64,000 nt of DNA, taken from the NCBI GenBank assembly GCA_963969395.1, contig OZ017805.1:2046001-2110000 (forward strand), read 5' to 3'. The translations under genes and the position numbers were made by a program. This document shows, piece after piece, positions 1 to 11,779 of the stretch. The DNA comes from Pseudoscleropodium purum (lineage: Eukaryota; Streptophyta; Bryopsida; Hypnales; Brachytheciaceae). The notes under the pieces were generated by a model. That model ran no database searches. It was given only the letters and a program-made list of their open reading frames with translations, and had not been told where the DNA came from. Within the stretch, counting starts at the first letter, position 1; each line of letters opens with the position of its first letter.

Positions 1-2
1 CT

Positions 3-3000
3 CAATGTGATGGGCCTAGGTATAGAGATGAGGAAAGGAAGATGTTACCTGTGAAGGTTCTGAGGCACTTTCCCATCATACCAAGACTACAAAGAATGTT
101 CAGGAGCCCCAGCATTTCAAAACTGATGCTCTGGCATTCCGAGAATAGGAGCGATCGGGAAGGCGGGGATGGTTTGGTCTGGCATCCCTGTGACTCAAAG
201 GCATGGCGGCATTTTCACGAAAATGTTGACCCCACTTTTAGCAACAACCCTAGAAATATCCATTTCCCTCTAGCCGCTGATGGGGTGAATCCGTATAAGC
301 AAAATCGGTCCAACTGGTCTACTTGGCCGGTGCTTCTACTGAATTATAATTTGCCACCTTGGTTGAGCACGAAGAAGTTCTTCATCATGTTGTCTTTATT
401 GATCCCGGGGAGGCAGTCTATCACCTGTGAAAATTTTCATGTGTACTTAGAGCCAGTAGTAGAAGAGTTATTGCAATTGTGGGAAGGTGTTCCAACTTAT
501 GACATAGCAAAGGAAGTCTCAGCAAGAGCATTCACATTGCAGGCCATGCTCCTATGGACGATTCATGATTTTCCCGGCTATAAGGTGGTTGGCGGATTTT
601 CCCATCAAGGATTTGCTGCTTGTCCTTGGTGCGGTTCAAACTTGGGTGTACAGCACTCTATGGAGCTGGGGAAGCAGACATATGGTGGGACTAGGCGTTG
701 GTTGCCAGAAAGACACAATTACAAGTCAGCTCACATGAAAGACTTATTTGATGGTTGTATGGAGAATCGACTGAAGCCTCCACGAGTGACGGTCGAGGAA
801 CAGCTACAGCATGCAGCCGACTATGAAGCATGGAAAGCAGCGCCAAATTGAGAAGCAGGATCAAGGGACCCATCTAAAGTGCATGGTGTCAAACAATTGA
901 GCATCATGTACGGGTTGCCTTACTGGAAGGTAATGTTGTCTTCAGACGCTGGTAATATGTGTCAAATTAAGTATTGAAGACTTTCTAGAGTTCAATTCTG
1001 ATTTCCACGAACAAGTTAATGCAGTTTACTGATCTAGTGGCCTATTGTCAAACCACTTTAGATTGTCTGTCTATGGTATTGGCCTACAAACTATGCATAT
1101 AAAGAACTTGTTAATTGAAGTGCCGATGTTCCAGTGTGGTGGTCGCAGACTACAAGTACAATAATGAGACAATAGGATAGGTGTTACTTAGTTGTGAGGT
1201 GGACAGTAGTGACTTAGCAGTGACTCTCTTTCAACTGTGTCTGTCCTACTAATTAGTCATTTCTGAGACGTGCCATAGTCATGCAGTGAAATTATAGTTA
1301 TTCATTGCTCCAGCATAGACAACAATTCACGATTGAATTCTTATACCGTCTCCTGAGTGCATGCAGAAATTGCTTATTCGCTACACTTTGGATGTCATGC
1401 ATTGCGAAATGAACTTGGCAAAGAACTTTTTGAAAACCATCACTAGGAAGAAAGACACTGTGAAAGTAAGGCAGGACTTACAGAGGCGGAATATATGACC
1501 GCATTTGTGGCTAACTGTGCACCCGAGGAATCCAATGAAGATGGTGAAACCTGCAACACCATATGTATTGAGAGATGCAGAGCTTGAAGTATTCTTAACG
1601 TGCATTGAGTCTTTGAAGACACCAACAAGCTATTCCTCCGACTTGGGCAAGCACTTACGTAAGAAAAACTTTGGTGGACTGAAGTCTCATGATTATCATG
1701 TCTTAATGCAACAAATATTACCATTGGCTTTGAGAGGTTTGATGGAACCAGGTCCCAGGATGGCTATCATGAGGATGAGTAAGGTTTTCAAAAGAATTTG
1801 TACTAAAGCATACAATCCCGCTGAATTCTCTTCCTTGGAAGCCGATGTGGCGGAGACCATGGCTTTGTTGGAGATGGAATTCCCACCGTCATTCTTTGAC
1901 ATAATGACACACCACCCATATCATTTGGTTCAAGAGCTGGACTTATGTGGTCCAGTCAGCGCAAGGTGGATGTACCCAATAGAACGGTACATGAAAACAC
2001 TGAAAAATCATGTGAGGAATTTGGCTCGCCCTGAAGCATGTATGGCTAAGGGATACCTCAAAGATGAATGCATTGGATTTGTAACGGAGTACCTACAGAG
2101 CTTTCAGTTCACAGAGAGGCGTGTCTGGGATGGTGACGAAGAGTATGGTGATGCAGAGGAGGTGCTACAGGGCGGAGGAAGACTGTATATGATGACTCCT
2201 ACACTCCGGGATGTGGCACATCAGTACGTTTTGGTCAATGTGTCTTGTTTGCAACAATATTATTTGTAAGTAGACCGTATACTTTATTTGTTTTCTATGC
2301 ATATGTATGTTAGGCACAGATGTACTAGTTTTTTTATTTTATTTTCTATGTCTTCCAATGGAAAAGAATGTGCAATACCAAGATGAACAATGCTGAAATA
2401 CTCTATGTTAGTAGCAATGACAAAGTCAAGTGCGAGTTGTTGTGTAGTCAACTGTGAGTCACAGCTAGTCGTTGGATGACGGCTCTTACTATAAAATGAC
2501 TAAGTGCAGTTGTAACCGAGTCATTGATCAGAAGAAACCACTCATCACCTAAACCGTGAACTCCTTTTGCTGTAGTTGAAATCTTGTAGGAAGTGGTCTC
2601 TATTTTGAGTTCTATGTATTGGAGGTTCACATTTTTACCTTCAACTATAGGAATTGGAAGGACGAAGTTCAGCAAGATGCGACTATTCCAGCATTTGAGG
2701 ACTGGCTCCCGAATGTAGTACAGAACTCGGCATTCGATGTGATAAACCCTGACGACAAGGATCGATTGATGCTCATCAGAAAACCATCACAGAAGGCAGC
2801 AAGATATACGAAGATGAAATCATTCAGTAGCCATTTCAGAGTAGATGATGGAGATACACATCGTTTCCAAACATATAATTCCGGAGTAGCTTCGGTTTTT
2901 GAAGTACCGACTGCAGATGCAACGGATGTGTCCGTGAACTACGTCGGAGTTCTAAAGGACATATTGAAGCTTGACTATGGGCCACTGCATACACCAATCA

Positions 3001-3380
3001 TTCTTTTCCGATGCCAATGGATGAAGACTACAGATAATAGAGGCAATGCAATGTATGTCCGCGATGATGCTGGCTTTTTGATGGTCAACTTCAAGCACAA
3101 ACTACCACGCATGTCGGAGCCCTTTATTTTTTCCAACCAAGCAACACAAGTCTTCTTCTCTGATGTGCCACAGAAACCAGGATGGAAAATAGTTTTGCAA
3201 AAAGAAGCACGAGCTAAAAGGGAGGTGTTGGATAGTCCTAATGTATTCATAAGTACCACTGTAGAAACTCCTGGTCTTACAGCTCCAGAAGTGATGTCAA
3301 CACCTTCACAAGCACCGTCTCTAATTGGGGCCATTGATTTGTCACCTGAGGACAATTTGTTAGCACATGCAATATACTAG
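3..3380 (+). pseudogene. TNP2-like CACTA transposase, three exons, two in-frame TGA codons
   Basis: This is the catalytic transposase of a CACTA element, 5'-truncated by the window edge. My exon model is 3-929, 1367-2265 and 2651-3380, with GT-AG introns in compatible phase (the second splits a TTG codon). Exon 1 carries the TNP2 core: a WHPCDSKAWRHF block, DPRN-like SNNPRNIHFPLAADGVNP, WPVLLLNYNLPPW, SLLIPG, then ACPWCGSNLG. Exon 2 has LDVMHCEMN followed by a DUF4218-type region (VLMQQILPLALRG, PPSFFDIMTHHPYHL, RWMYPIERYMKTLK). Exon 3 has a DUF4216-type C-terminus (NYVGVLKDILKLDYG, FRCQW). TGA codons at 849-851 and 1496-1498 interrupt otherwise open frames; both could be CGA with C changed to T. 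The stop is at 3378-3380. Confidence 0.88.
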
Positions 3381-3594
3381 GTTGATGAGCATTCTTTTTC
3401 TCTAGGAATTATGCTCACACCCTTCCATTTGCCTTACACAGCAAAATGAAAGAGGTCTTCCACATGTGGATGACTATAATTTTGTTTCAGTGCATGTGAG
3501 TTTTTTTTAAATTCATTTTCAAGACTGTAGGATGCCTTGATTTCCACTAATCTCATGGGAAAGAATATAATTTCAAGTTTGAGTATGTTGACTG

Positions 3595-3925
3595 TGGACG
3601 TCACAGTCATCTCCTAGTACAGATCAGTCATTCCTTAGTAGGAAGAAGTCATTCATGCAGGCAAAACACAGTCATTAACGGACTACCATACAACTGAGTA
3701 TGTCAACCGAAAGTCGTCATCCGCCCACGTCATGCCATTGAACAATGCGCTCACAGAAAACCAGCGGATGAACGCACTGTTTGGTCACAGTTCCAACAGT
3801 CTTCATCCCTACGTCTGCAAAATGACTATAAAATGACTACCTTACAAAAACATCGTGTAAAATGTGAAATAACAGAGCTCTAGTCATAGTGTAGTCATTT
3901 AGGACATCCAGTCATACTTTAGTTG
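3595..3925 (+). repeat. Subterminal AGTCAT repeats of the CACTA element
   Basis: About nine copies of AGTCAT or its complement ATGACT are packed into roughly 330 bp just inside the 3' terminus, with several looser GTCAT variants. In En/Spm elements such subterminal repeats bind the element's TNPA-type protein. No TNPA-like gene was recognised in the visible part. Confidence 0.75.
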
Positions 3926-3940
3926 GTTGTGCCGGACAGG

Positions 3941-3954
3941 TTTTTCTTGTAGTG
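3941..3954 (-). repeat. CACTA 3' terminal inverted repeat
   Basis: The bases are TTTTTCTTGTAGTG, which read on the minus strand as CACTACAAGAAAAA. This is the standard outer end of a CACTA element and sets its right boundary. Confidence 0.9.
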
Positions 3955-3957
3955 TTC

Positions 3958-4740
3958 ATCTTCAATGTTGTCTTCCAAATGAAACAAGAACAACCTTGAA
4001 GATGACAAATTGTTCTTTCTTTTGCCTCTAAGAATCTTTAGTTCAGCTTTAAGTTCTATAATATATTGGTCTTTCTTATACTTCTACATTATGCCGACAT
4101 TTTCTTTTGCAAAAGGTACAACGCTTCCTTCCGGGATGCTTTCAATCTCTTTTGCATACGTTTCCTTGAATGCTTCTTTTTTCTTTGTAGCCTACATTGC
4201 ATTTATAAATTTCCATTTAGTGCACACATATACAAAGTACCTCATTAGCAAATGCATAATGCGGTGTCGTATAACAAGTCAATTCTACACTTTCAATGAA
4301 CATTGCATACACGCTCTACGTCACAAAATCAAAACATTTTTAATTACATAGCAAAGCAAGAAGGAAACATTATTCACTAATATGGTTTAGGCTTTTTTTC
4401 CTTCCTTCATATGACATTTATTACCTTAACTTACAACTCCTATTCATACTTATCTACAACTTGCCTTACATAATATAAAAGCAGTTTTTGAAGTTCAAAT
4501 TCCACATTGTCATCTTCCTTCAAGAGAATAATACACTACAATTAATGATGTGCATAAAGAACTTAATAACTTAGTCATTCCTTAAGAAGTTCACACAAAA
4601 AAACTTTACTAATTGTTACATTGCCAAATATGAAAGTACTCTGATATAAAATATTCAATTCAGATAAAGTGCGAGAAATCTATAGAATGCATTCTTGATT
4701 GGTAGCTTTGAATGTAGACTTCTCTTGGCAAGACTCATCT
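3958..4740. other. AT-rich spacer
   Basis: AT-rich DNA just outside the CACTA terminus. Short ORFs here have no recognisable domain, and I see no repeat boundary. Confidence 0.4.
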
Positions 4741-4749
4741 TCCTAACGT

Positions 4750-5740
4750 TTCAACCATCATAATTCAATATTACAAGAAAGATAGTTCCTTTCATCTGAT
4801 TGTAGTAAATTTTGACGAGGTTCTAGTGCCACTCCGTCTTTGCAAAGTGTTGACATACAACCTTTCACTTTTCCATAACCTTTATGTCGTTGCATTTTTT
4901 CAACCACTTCATCAAGGTCTAATGACCTTCCCTGTTCTTCAAGAAGATGTATACCCTCTTCTCCTAATACATTGGTCCTACCTAATGTTCTTCGGAAGGA
5001 ATTTGCATAATGACCTTGTTCTATTTTTTTCTCCCTTTGTTCACTCATTGCTAGCATCTCTAATCTCTTCCAAGATTCAGATTGAGCTCACAAGGGATAA
5101 CTTTCACCCTTCTTGATAAGTGCTATGAGATCAATCATTTTCCTAGCAATGGCCTTGTTCATCAAGCCCCTCAAGTAATCTTTACTAATATCTCAAGAAT
5201 ATTCGAAATGTTCATTGAGAAGTTTTCTGAACAAACACATGTCTCTATGAGCTTGTTTTATTTTATCTATGCATGACGAATCTAACCATATCATCAACTT
5301 ATTAATTTTTGCTATCCATGATGGTTTACCTAGTCCAAAAGATTGGCCTTTTGAATTCACAGTCAAGAAAAATGGCTTCTTTCCTTCTCTTTTTCTTTCA
5401 AATTGTTGCGATTCATAAACCAATTGCTTGTAATGTCTTGCCCTTCTATCCACTAACAAAGATAAAACCTCTATGTCCTCTTCCATCCTTTTTTGGAGTA
5501 CATTCTCATTTTCATTGGCAATATCAGGTGTTAAACATTGGAAAGAGGTACTTCGAGATTTGAATCTATGGTAAATTGGGCTTCCATTTCTTCTTTGGAT
5601 GATTGGACTAGGAGAAGCGGACCTCTTATATTGGTAGCGACTATCATTGGACAACAACTCATAGTTGCATCAGTCATAACATTCACCAAATTCTTCATCA
5701 ACATTTTTACGAGAAGTTGATGAAAAAAAATGTAGACATT
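4750..5740 (-). pseudogene. Unrecognised degraded coding region on the minus strand
   Basis: Two minus-strand segments (about 5657-5193 and 5057-4758) read as protein-like sequence, with charged, partly helical composition (for example RRARHYKQLVYESQQFERKR and LLEEQGRSLDLDEVVEKM). They are separated by stops that could be mutated sense codons. Upstream, near 5700, more protein-like sequence (SSTSRKNVDEEFGE) precedes a stop. I recognise no family. It may be the remains of a second ORF from a transposon lying in the opposite orientation to the CACTA element. Calling it a former gene rests only on composition and length. Confidence 0.3.
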
Positions 5741-6689
5741 ACCAAACCATAGAATCCAAAATGTAGACCAAGGAGGAGAAAATCAATGATATAGAGGTTA
5801 GTGCTTGAACCCACATCCGCAATTATGTATTATTTGTAAGGGAATTTCAAAATTCTTTTGCAATTAGGACCATAGGAGTGAATTTAAGTTAGACCTTAAA
5901 ATTGTTCGAAAGTAGTGTTAGAGTCTAAAATAGTATGAGAAAATTCCTTTAGCTATCCAAAACTATATTATACTTCAAAATCCGGCAAAAACTTCAAAAA
6001 TTATGCTCGGATGAAGTTTCATTAATTTTGGATGAAAAATCTGAATTACATAGAATAGGAAGGAATTTGATAAATAAATTTTGATCAACTAAAGGGTTCA
6101 AAATTTATTGATAAAGTCAAAGCAACAACATCAATAAACCATAGAACTTTAATTATTTAGTAGAAGTCGAAAGCAAGTGTCGCAAAATCATTTCAAGGGA
6201 AAAAGTAAAAATAATTAGTGAATTTGACAAATTAACTATGGGTCAAAATTTACCATTTACTTTTTCCATGAATCCTAATTAAGAAAATTGACTTTTATTA
6301 AGGCAAGTACCAACCACAAGACAAAATTAATTAACAATTAGATTAAAAGTAGAATCAAAAGAAAATTACTTAAGAAAACACTTATAAAAGAGTGCAAAGA
6401 ATTAAAAAATATTTAAAAGACCTTATTGAAAATCTAGAATTTAGAAGGAAGTAGGAATTTAGTAACAAAACTTAAGAACTTTAAAGATTGAAATTAAATC
6501 AAACATCCATAGTCAAAACTAACCACAGAATAGGAATAGGAACTATAATTTTCCATCTTTAATTCAAATTTACCAATTAGGAATATAGTAGGATTTAGTA
6601 AAGAAACTCCATTGCTTGAAAGGCAGCTCTTTTACTACAAACCACTCATCCATAGAATTGAACCGATAACAATAGAACTTGGTTGCGTA
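5741..6689. other. AT-rich spacer, nothing recognised
   Basis: No ORF of note, no repeat with a clear boundary and no RNA gene was seen. Confidence 0.4.
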
Positions 6690-7475
6690 TGTTGAAATTT
6701 GAGAGTGGAGTTTCGAACACTCATATACTTGGAGGTGGTTGCGTGAAGATCATCCATATAGATAAGAAGAAATGAAGGACTACTTCAATGGTGCCATGGA
6801 AATGTGCTTTCAAACCACAAGTTGTAACAGTGGAGTAGCAAGTGCATCATGCCATGGAATACAAGGCCTAAAAAATAGCTAGACATACAGACGGTGCTAC
6901 CAAGGACCCTTCTAAAATATATGGCGTGAAGCTACTAAGTATTCTGTTCAAATTGTGTTATTGGAAAATAAGCATAAGTGATCCTCTTGTGAAAGTGATT
7001 TCTACAACTCCCCACTCTCTTAACTATGCTTCGACAATGGCACATTAGTCACTTCGGAGTCTCATAGTTGTAGGAAGTTGTCGCTAGTAACTTCATTGTG
7101 ACTTACGGCATGGATTGATTGAAATGAACTACATTTATATTGGACAAGGAGTATGATAGTGTAGTGTTTTTTTGCTCATAAGTGATGTGTACTATTTGTA
7201 GAATGTATATTGTTGTATAATTACGAAGCCTATTACATTAGCTCTATCAAATGTACATTGCTAGTGTTCATATTGTTAGTGATATGTGCCCTTGTAGGAT
7301 CTTTTCATTTGCTATACACTGAATGCCATGTACTGTGAAATGAATATGGCCAAAATTATTTTAAAGACCATCACCAGAAAGAAAGACATTATCAAGGTGA
7401 GACAAGATTTGCAGAGGTGGAATATAAAGAAATATCTTTGGATCACCTTGAAATCCCAAAAGCCAGGGAAGATGG
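6690..7475 (+). pseudogene. Relic of a second TNP2-like transposase, left piece
   Basis: This stretch aligns by eye with 700-1545 of the first CACTA copy. The RWLPERH segment appears here as RWLREDHPYR, followed by the counterpart of the SRDPSKVHGVKQLS segment and, near 7320-7470, the counterpart of LDVMHCEMN and TITRKKD. Frames are broken. The sequence stops at 7475 where unit C is inserted and resumes at 11291, with GATGG present on both sides. It is clearly older than the copy at the start of the window. Confidence 0.8.
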
Positions 7476-7496
7476 TGTCGCATGCACAATCTAGGT

Positions 7497-7741
7497 CAAG
7501 GTTGACAAATCTTGACGTCCGCCCGAAAAAGGCGTCCGTAACCCGGACGTCTGGGCGGTCGGACATCCGTCCACACGAACGCCAACGGACGCAACGTCCC
7601 TCCCACCGTCGGAAGGTGGACGGGCGGGGCGGACGGACAGGGTGGACAGGGCGGGGCGGGGCAGACGGGGCGGACGACGTCCGCGATTGTCAGCGGACGC
7701 TGTGAACACAACGTCCGCGTCCGGACGTCCTGTCAACCTTG
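7497..7741. mobile_element. GC-rich hAT-type MITE
   Basis: This 245-bp insertion in unit C is absent from the matching place in unit D. Its ends are perfect 11-bp inverted repeats, CAAGGTTGACA and TGTCAACCTTG. It is flanked by an exact 8-bp duplication ATCTAGGT (7489-7496 and 7742-7749). An 8-bp duplication with CA(A/G)GGTTG-type ends is typical of hAT elements. The inside is very GC-rich, with GGCGGGGCGGAC-like iterations and GACGTCCG-type inverted motifs, and it codes for nothing. It must have moved using a transposase from elsewhere. Confidence 0.88.
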
Positions 7742-8879
7742 ATCTAGGTTTAAGTATCTTTGCACACAAAAATGTGGTAAGATGACACGAATTATTGTCC
7801 CAGGGAATTCCAGATGTGTTTCCAAACTTCAATATGCAGATGGTTGTTTTCTCTTCTATCGACTAATCTTTTTCACTCTTTTTTCAGAATCAACTATTAT
7901 CGGGATTCTAGTCTGGATCCGGTATTACTTGGTTTCCGGTTACATCTCTCAATACACTAGTTTTCAATTCCTCTGTTTTACCATTAGAGGGTCCGCTATT
8001 AATCTTTCGAGGAATATGGACTTCACCATTCTAGTCTATTCACTACATAGGTAAAAACAACAAAAAACACCCAAGTACTTAAGATGTTGTAGCACAAAAG
8101 GTAGATCTGGATCCTCACAACATTCCGGATGGTTGATTTGAAATGTAGGTCACTCATGACTGCATTCACTCCTTCTTACTACAACGACATATCTTAGACA
8201 CTTGGAACTGACAAGGCGGTAATCTTTCTAAATATAAGACGGATCTCAAGGTTGGTAGATCTTCCGGTGAGTGGGAGTTTCCTCTAATAGTTGCTAACCT
8301 TTGTACAAAATTGTTTCTAATTCTGGATCTGCACTCACACCACTCTTCATTAAAAACCGGAGTACCATTCCAATAGTTCAAAGGCTCCATGTGTAGCTCC
8401 TTCGTCTCATATCTAACAACATTACAATAGCACTCTCTTAATCTGATCCAATTATCCAAAATCCGGATTCCTCCTCACCCATCCTTCTCACATCTCAACA
8501 CTCTAAGTAACAAACCAACACAATCTGAATATACGGTTACAGCTAGAACGTTCATCAAATGACTCAAATTAAAGAAGGGAATGGAATACAACAAAATAAT
8601 TGCTAGGATGGAATGAGAAAGCAACAAACTTGCCCGCCTTTAAAAATCAAAACCAAAACCAAAGTCAACACCTGAAAAGACAAAAAGGCACCTCAAAAAT
8701 CAAGGCAATCAACTAGTGAACAACTCGGGATATTTGCACCGTTCATAGTTCAATTGTCCTTACAAATCCGGAACTCCTAAAACAATCCAAAACTAGAGCC
8801 CACATTTAGAAATCCCGTTCCGGAATGAAAATCCTACCTAACTACCAATTATTTATTTACCCCTCTGTGCCTTCTTCAA

Positions 8880-10850
8880 GTTGCTCTCGCTTTGACTGAT
8901 TGAAGTCTTCACTGAAGTCCATATCGGTGTACTCTTTGCTAATGACCAAGTTTGAGGCTTACGTGAAACCTTTGGAGGTGAATCTTTTGATTCCATCTCT
9001 TCTTCAAATCCGACATTCAACACTTTTTCTTCCGACTCCTCAATCTCCTAAATCTCTAGATCTTTGGCTTGCGGCGACTCACTCAGTTCAATCTTAGCAC
9101 AATTCCGTTTTGGTGTGGACTGCTGCATATGGGAGAAATCTTGCACATGAGACCAAGCCGGATTTGTCATTACTCCAATCCGTGCATCGAGGTTGTTGCA
9201 AACAGCGAATCCGGGTACCATGAACTTTCCGGCCATCATTTTCCCAGGTGGTGGAAAAATTGGGGCAAAAACTCTTTGCTCTACCAAAATGGACTTCTCA
9301 CTTGCCCCTTCCTCTAGCTCCGATATTGTTGGTTGTCATGGAGTTAGTACTTGCCTACTTGATGGATCCGCAATTGGAGTGAAGACAGACTTTAGTCCCT
9401 TTGATTGTGGCTGAATCAAACTATTAGAAGCCTGTCGGATTGGAGTCTGTTGAATCAGAGTATCCCGGAATATACTCCTAGGGACTTCCAGAAACCTTTC
9501 TAAGTAGATAGTCCATTTCAGATCCAGGTTTTTGAGCAACTTGCACATGTCCATCAAAACAATTCCCATTCAGGCTTCGAAGTCAACAAGGATCTTTACC
9601 ATCCTTGATCTGGTCATGTGTCCTTCTTTCTCCAACCAAGCGGTGTAGAGGTTAACTCAGATCACCGTATGCTCCAGAACCATAACAAGTTCTTTGAGGT
9701 CATGGATGAGTCAAAGAGCCTCTGTCTCTTTTTGTCTCACCATGTTCAGCTCCTCCTCCGTCTACTTTAATTGGAACTTGAGGCTATCCTTTTCTTCCTC
9801 CAACTTCCGGATCTGTTCTTCTTTCTGTCGGAACTCTTCCAAATTCGTACGTTTCTGGATCTCCTCCAAAATTTGGTCCGACTCTACTTTAAGTTTGCTT
9901 GCGATAAGGAGCACGTGATCCTCCATGTTGCCATACATTTGTTTGGCCTACTACATCCACTAGATTCCGACTTCAAAGAACTCAAGTTCTTGGGAATGTT
10001 CCTAATCTAGAATCAATTCCTCCCGTTCTGGTGTTAGCGCCTTCCCCCGTGTAGTCAGATGTATGGACTTCCTTCATCTCCGGTCTACTGCTTCTTCTTC
10101 CTCTTTCAGTTGTTCTTCTTCTTTGAATACCTTCTCCTCCTTCTCTAGTTCATCCGTGAGGTTGTACTTTAGAACCTTGAATCTGTTGTTGTACTCAATC
10201 GTCTCTCTGGCACTCAAGACCTCTTTGCGGTGATAGAGGTGGAACAAATATGACGTGATAGGGATGTGCTTTACTTGGCCCACGTACTCTATCAACTTGC
10301 CCATGACTCCTTGGATCACTCTCCTCTAATGGACAATTTGGTCCTCGAAAGCCACGAAAATGGTATTGGCCACCATGACCATAATATAGGTAGGCTTTTC
10401 TAGATACAAGATAAAAATCAGCAAGTTTGGTACCCTTCTATGCCTCTTGTTCTTACAGTCACTAATGGAAAAACCTTCTTTTGAATGGGCTTGACTCCGG
10501 AACTTTCCGATCACGTATTTGTTTGCTCTTCCGGCTAGTCCAAAGCCATTCTCTTTAAACAAATAGACATCTGCCCAGATGTCTTCCGTCCAAGCTATAG
10601 GTTGAACTCTCACTATCAACTCGTACTAATTTAGAATTCCGTAAATGAGTTCTTGAATCATCTCCTCATTTTTCATAATCCATGGCCTATCTAACAATCT
10701 GACACATTTGATATACATAAGGTCCTCCTCTAATTGAGCTCAGTGAGCCGGATCAGAAGGGATAACTGGACCAACCATCCAAGCTACAACTCCAGACTTT
10801 CGTGCAACTAGATCGCCAGCTGCCGCTATGAACCACTAATAAGTGAAAAC
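8880..10850 (-). pseudogene. Decayed ORF of unit C
   Basis: Minus-strand fragments (10619-10326, 10319-10074, 9569-9336, 9287-9048) align in order with the intact protein of unit A. The conserved central block reads LIFILYLEKPTYIMVMVANT here, against LVPVLHPEKPTRVTITLGNT in A. A charged, coiled-coil-like middle and a short C-terminal tail follow. Stops separate the pieces and no single frame remains. Confidence 0.7.
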
Positions 10851-11290
10851 CTATTCAAGTATTGATCTTTCCGTCTACTCTTTATCCCGGTTGTTAACTC
10901 ACCACTCTTTCTCTCAACTATACATTCATTAAATTTAGCAAGTAGAGAGGGAGAAAAGAGGAGTGGTAGTGGGTTTCAGTACCTAGCATGTGGTTGACAG
11001 TTCTCGGTGAAGAATAAGTAGAAGACCATTCCCTTAAGGGTCTCCTAGTTTCTTAGACTGGAAATCTAGATAGTAGGTTTTAGGAATCCGGTACTTTTCT
11101 AGATTCCAGATCCTTATCAGATCCGTTTTTGTAACATTACTATTAGTTATAGCAATCCGGAAACTAACTATTTCTATCATAGTCATAGTGTAGCGAAAAT
11201 CTCTAGGGTTTACAAACAAAAATAAAATTTGCAAGTCTATCTAACCTAATTCTAGACTAATTATCCGGTTTGAGTTTTCGTGCTTCTACA

Positions 11291-11597
11291 GATGGTAAAG
11301 CCTAGAGCACCGCACATTATGTATGATTACAAATTTGAAAAGTTTGCAAGGTGCGTAGAGTCATTGAAAACACCAAGTGGCTATTCATAAGACCTTGGGA
11401 AGTGCATTTGCAAAAAAAAATTTGGTGGGCTCAAGTTACATAATTGTCACATAATAATGCAATAGATTCTACCTTTATCACTTTTAGGGGTGATGCATCT
11501 GTATTCACATATGGTTGTCATGAGAATGTATAAGGTTCTTAGGCACTTGTACACAAAAACGTACAATCCAACTACATTTCTATCCCTAGAAGTTGAT
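11291..11597 (+). pseudogene. Relic of the second TNP2-like transposase, right piece
   Basis: This continues the 6690-7475 relic after unit C. It matches the first copy at about 1540-1845, from the MVKPATPYVLRD segment to the FSSLEADV segment. The join across unit C is what proves that C is an insertion. It ends near 11597, where a fragment of another unit begins. Confidence 0.75.
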
Positions 11598-11779
11598 CCG
11601 TATCGGATTTGTTTTCGTAACGTTTAAAACAACTCTAACAATCTGGAATTTGACTATTTTCAAAATAGTCTTAAGGTAGCCCAAATCTCTATGGGTTATC
11701 AAAAAATAAAAAATTGTAAGTCTTTCTAACCCTATTTTAGACTAATTCTATTCGATTTGAATTCCCGTGCTCTTATACA
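11598..11779 (-). mobile_element. 5'-end fragment of a C/D-type unit
   Basis: About 180 bp resemble the 5' ends of C (11100-11290) and D (24400-24593), in the same minus orientation, ending CTTATACA at 11779. The body of that unit is missing and unit E starts immediately in the opposite orientation. This looks like a rearrangement junction, perhaps recombination between inverted copies. Confidence 0.6.

Larger units (their letters stand above)
1..3954 (+). mobile_element. CACTA (En/Spm) DNA transposon, 3' part
   Basis: The element enters from beyond the left edge. Three things identify it: a TNP2-type transposase gene (3-3380), a block of subterminal AGTCAT motifs (about 3595-3925), and the terminal sequence at 3941-3954, which is the reverse complement of CACTACAAGAAAAA, the classic CACTA terminus. 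The next three bases, TTC at 3955-3957, would be the 3-bp target duplication; the left partner is outside the window. It looks fairly young because subterminal repeats, splice sites and reading frames are all preserved. Confidence 0.9.
7476..11290 (-). mobile_element. Gene-carrying TG..CA unit, copy C
   Basis: The unit runs from TGTCGCATGC at 7476 to TTCTACA ending at 11290 in plus-strand reading. It is flanked by perfect 5-bp duplications GATGG (7471-7475 and 11291-11295), and the TNP2 relic continues on both sides, so both ends are firm. Without a later MITE (7497-7741 plus its 8-bp duplication) it is about 3.56 kb. TG..CA ends and a 5-bp duplication are the signature of retroviral-type integration. 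It is related to D and E and, more distantly, to A and B. Its ORF on the minus strand is decayed. Confidence 0.8.

Noticed and set aside
7328..7705. 125-codon plus-strand ORF as a gene
   Set aside because: It runs from the TNP2 relic through the unit C end into the MITE; it is an accidental open frame in GC-rich DNA.
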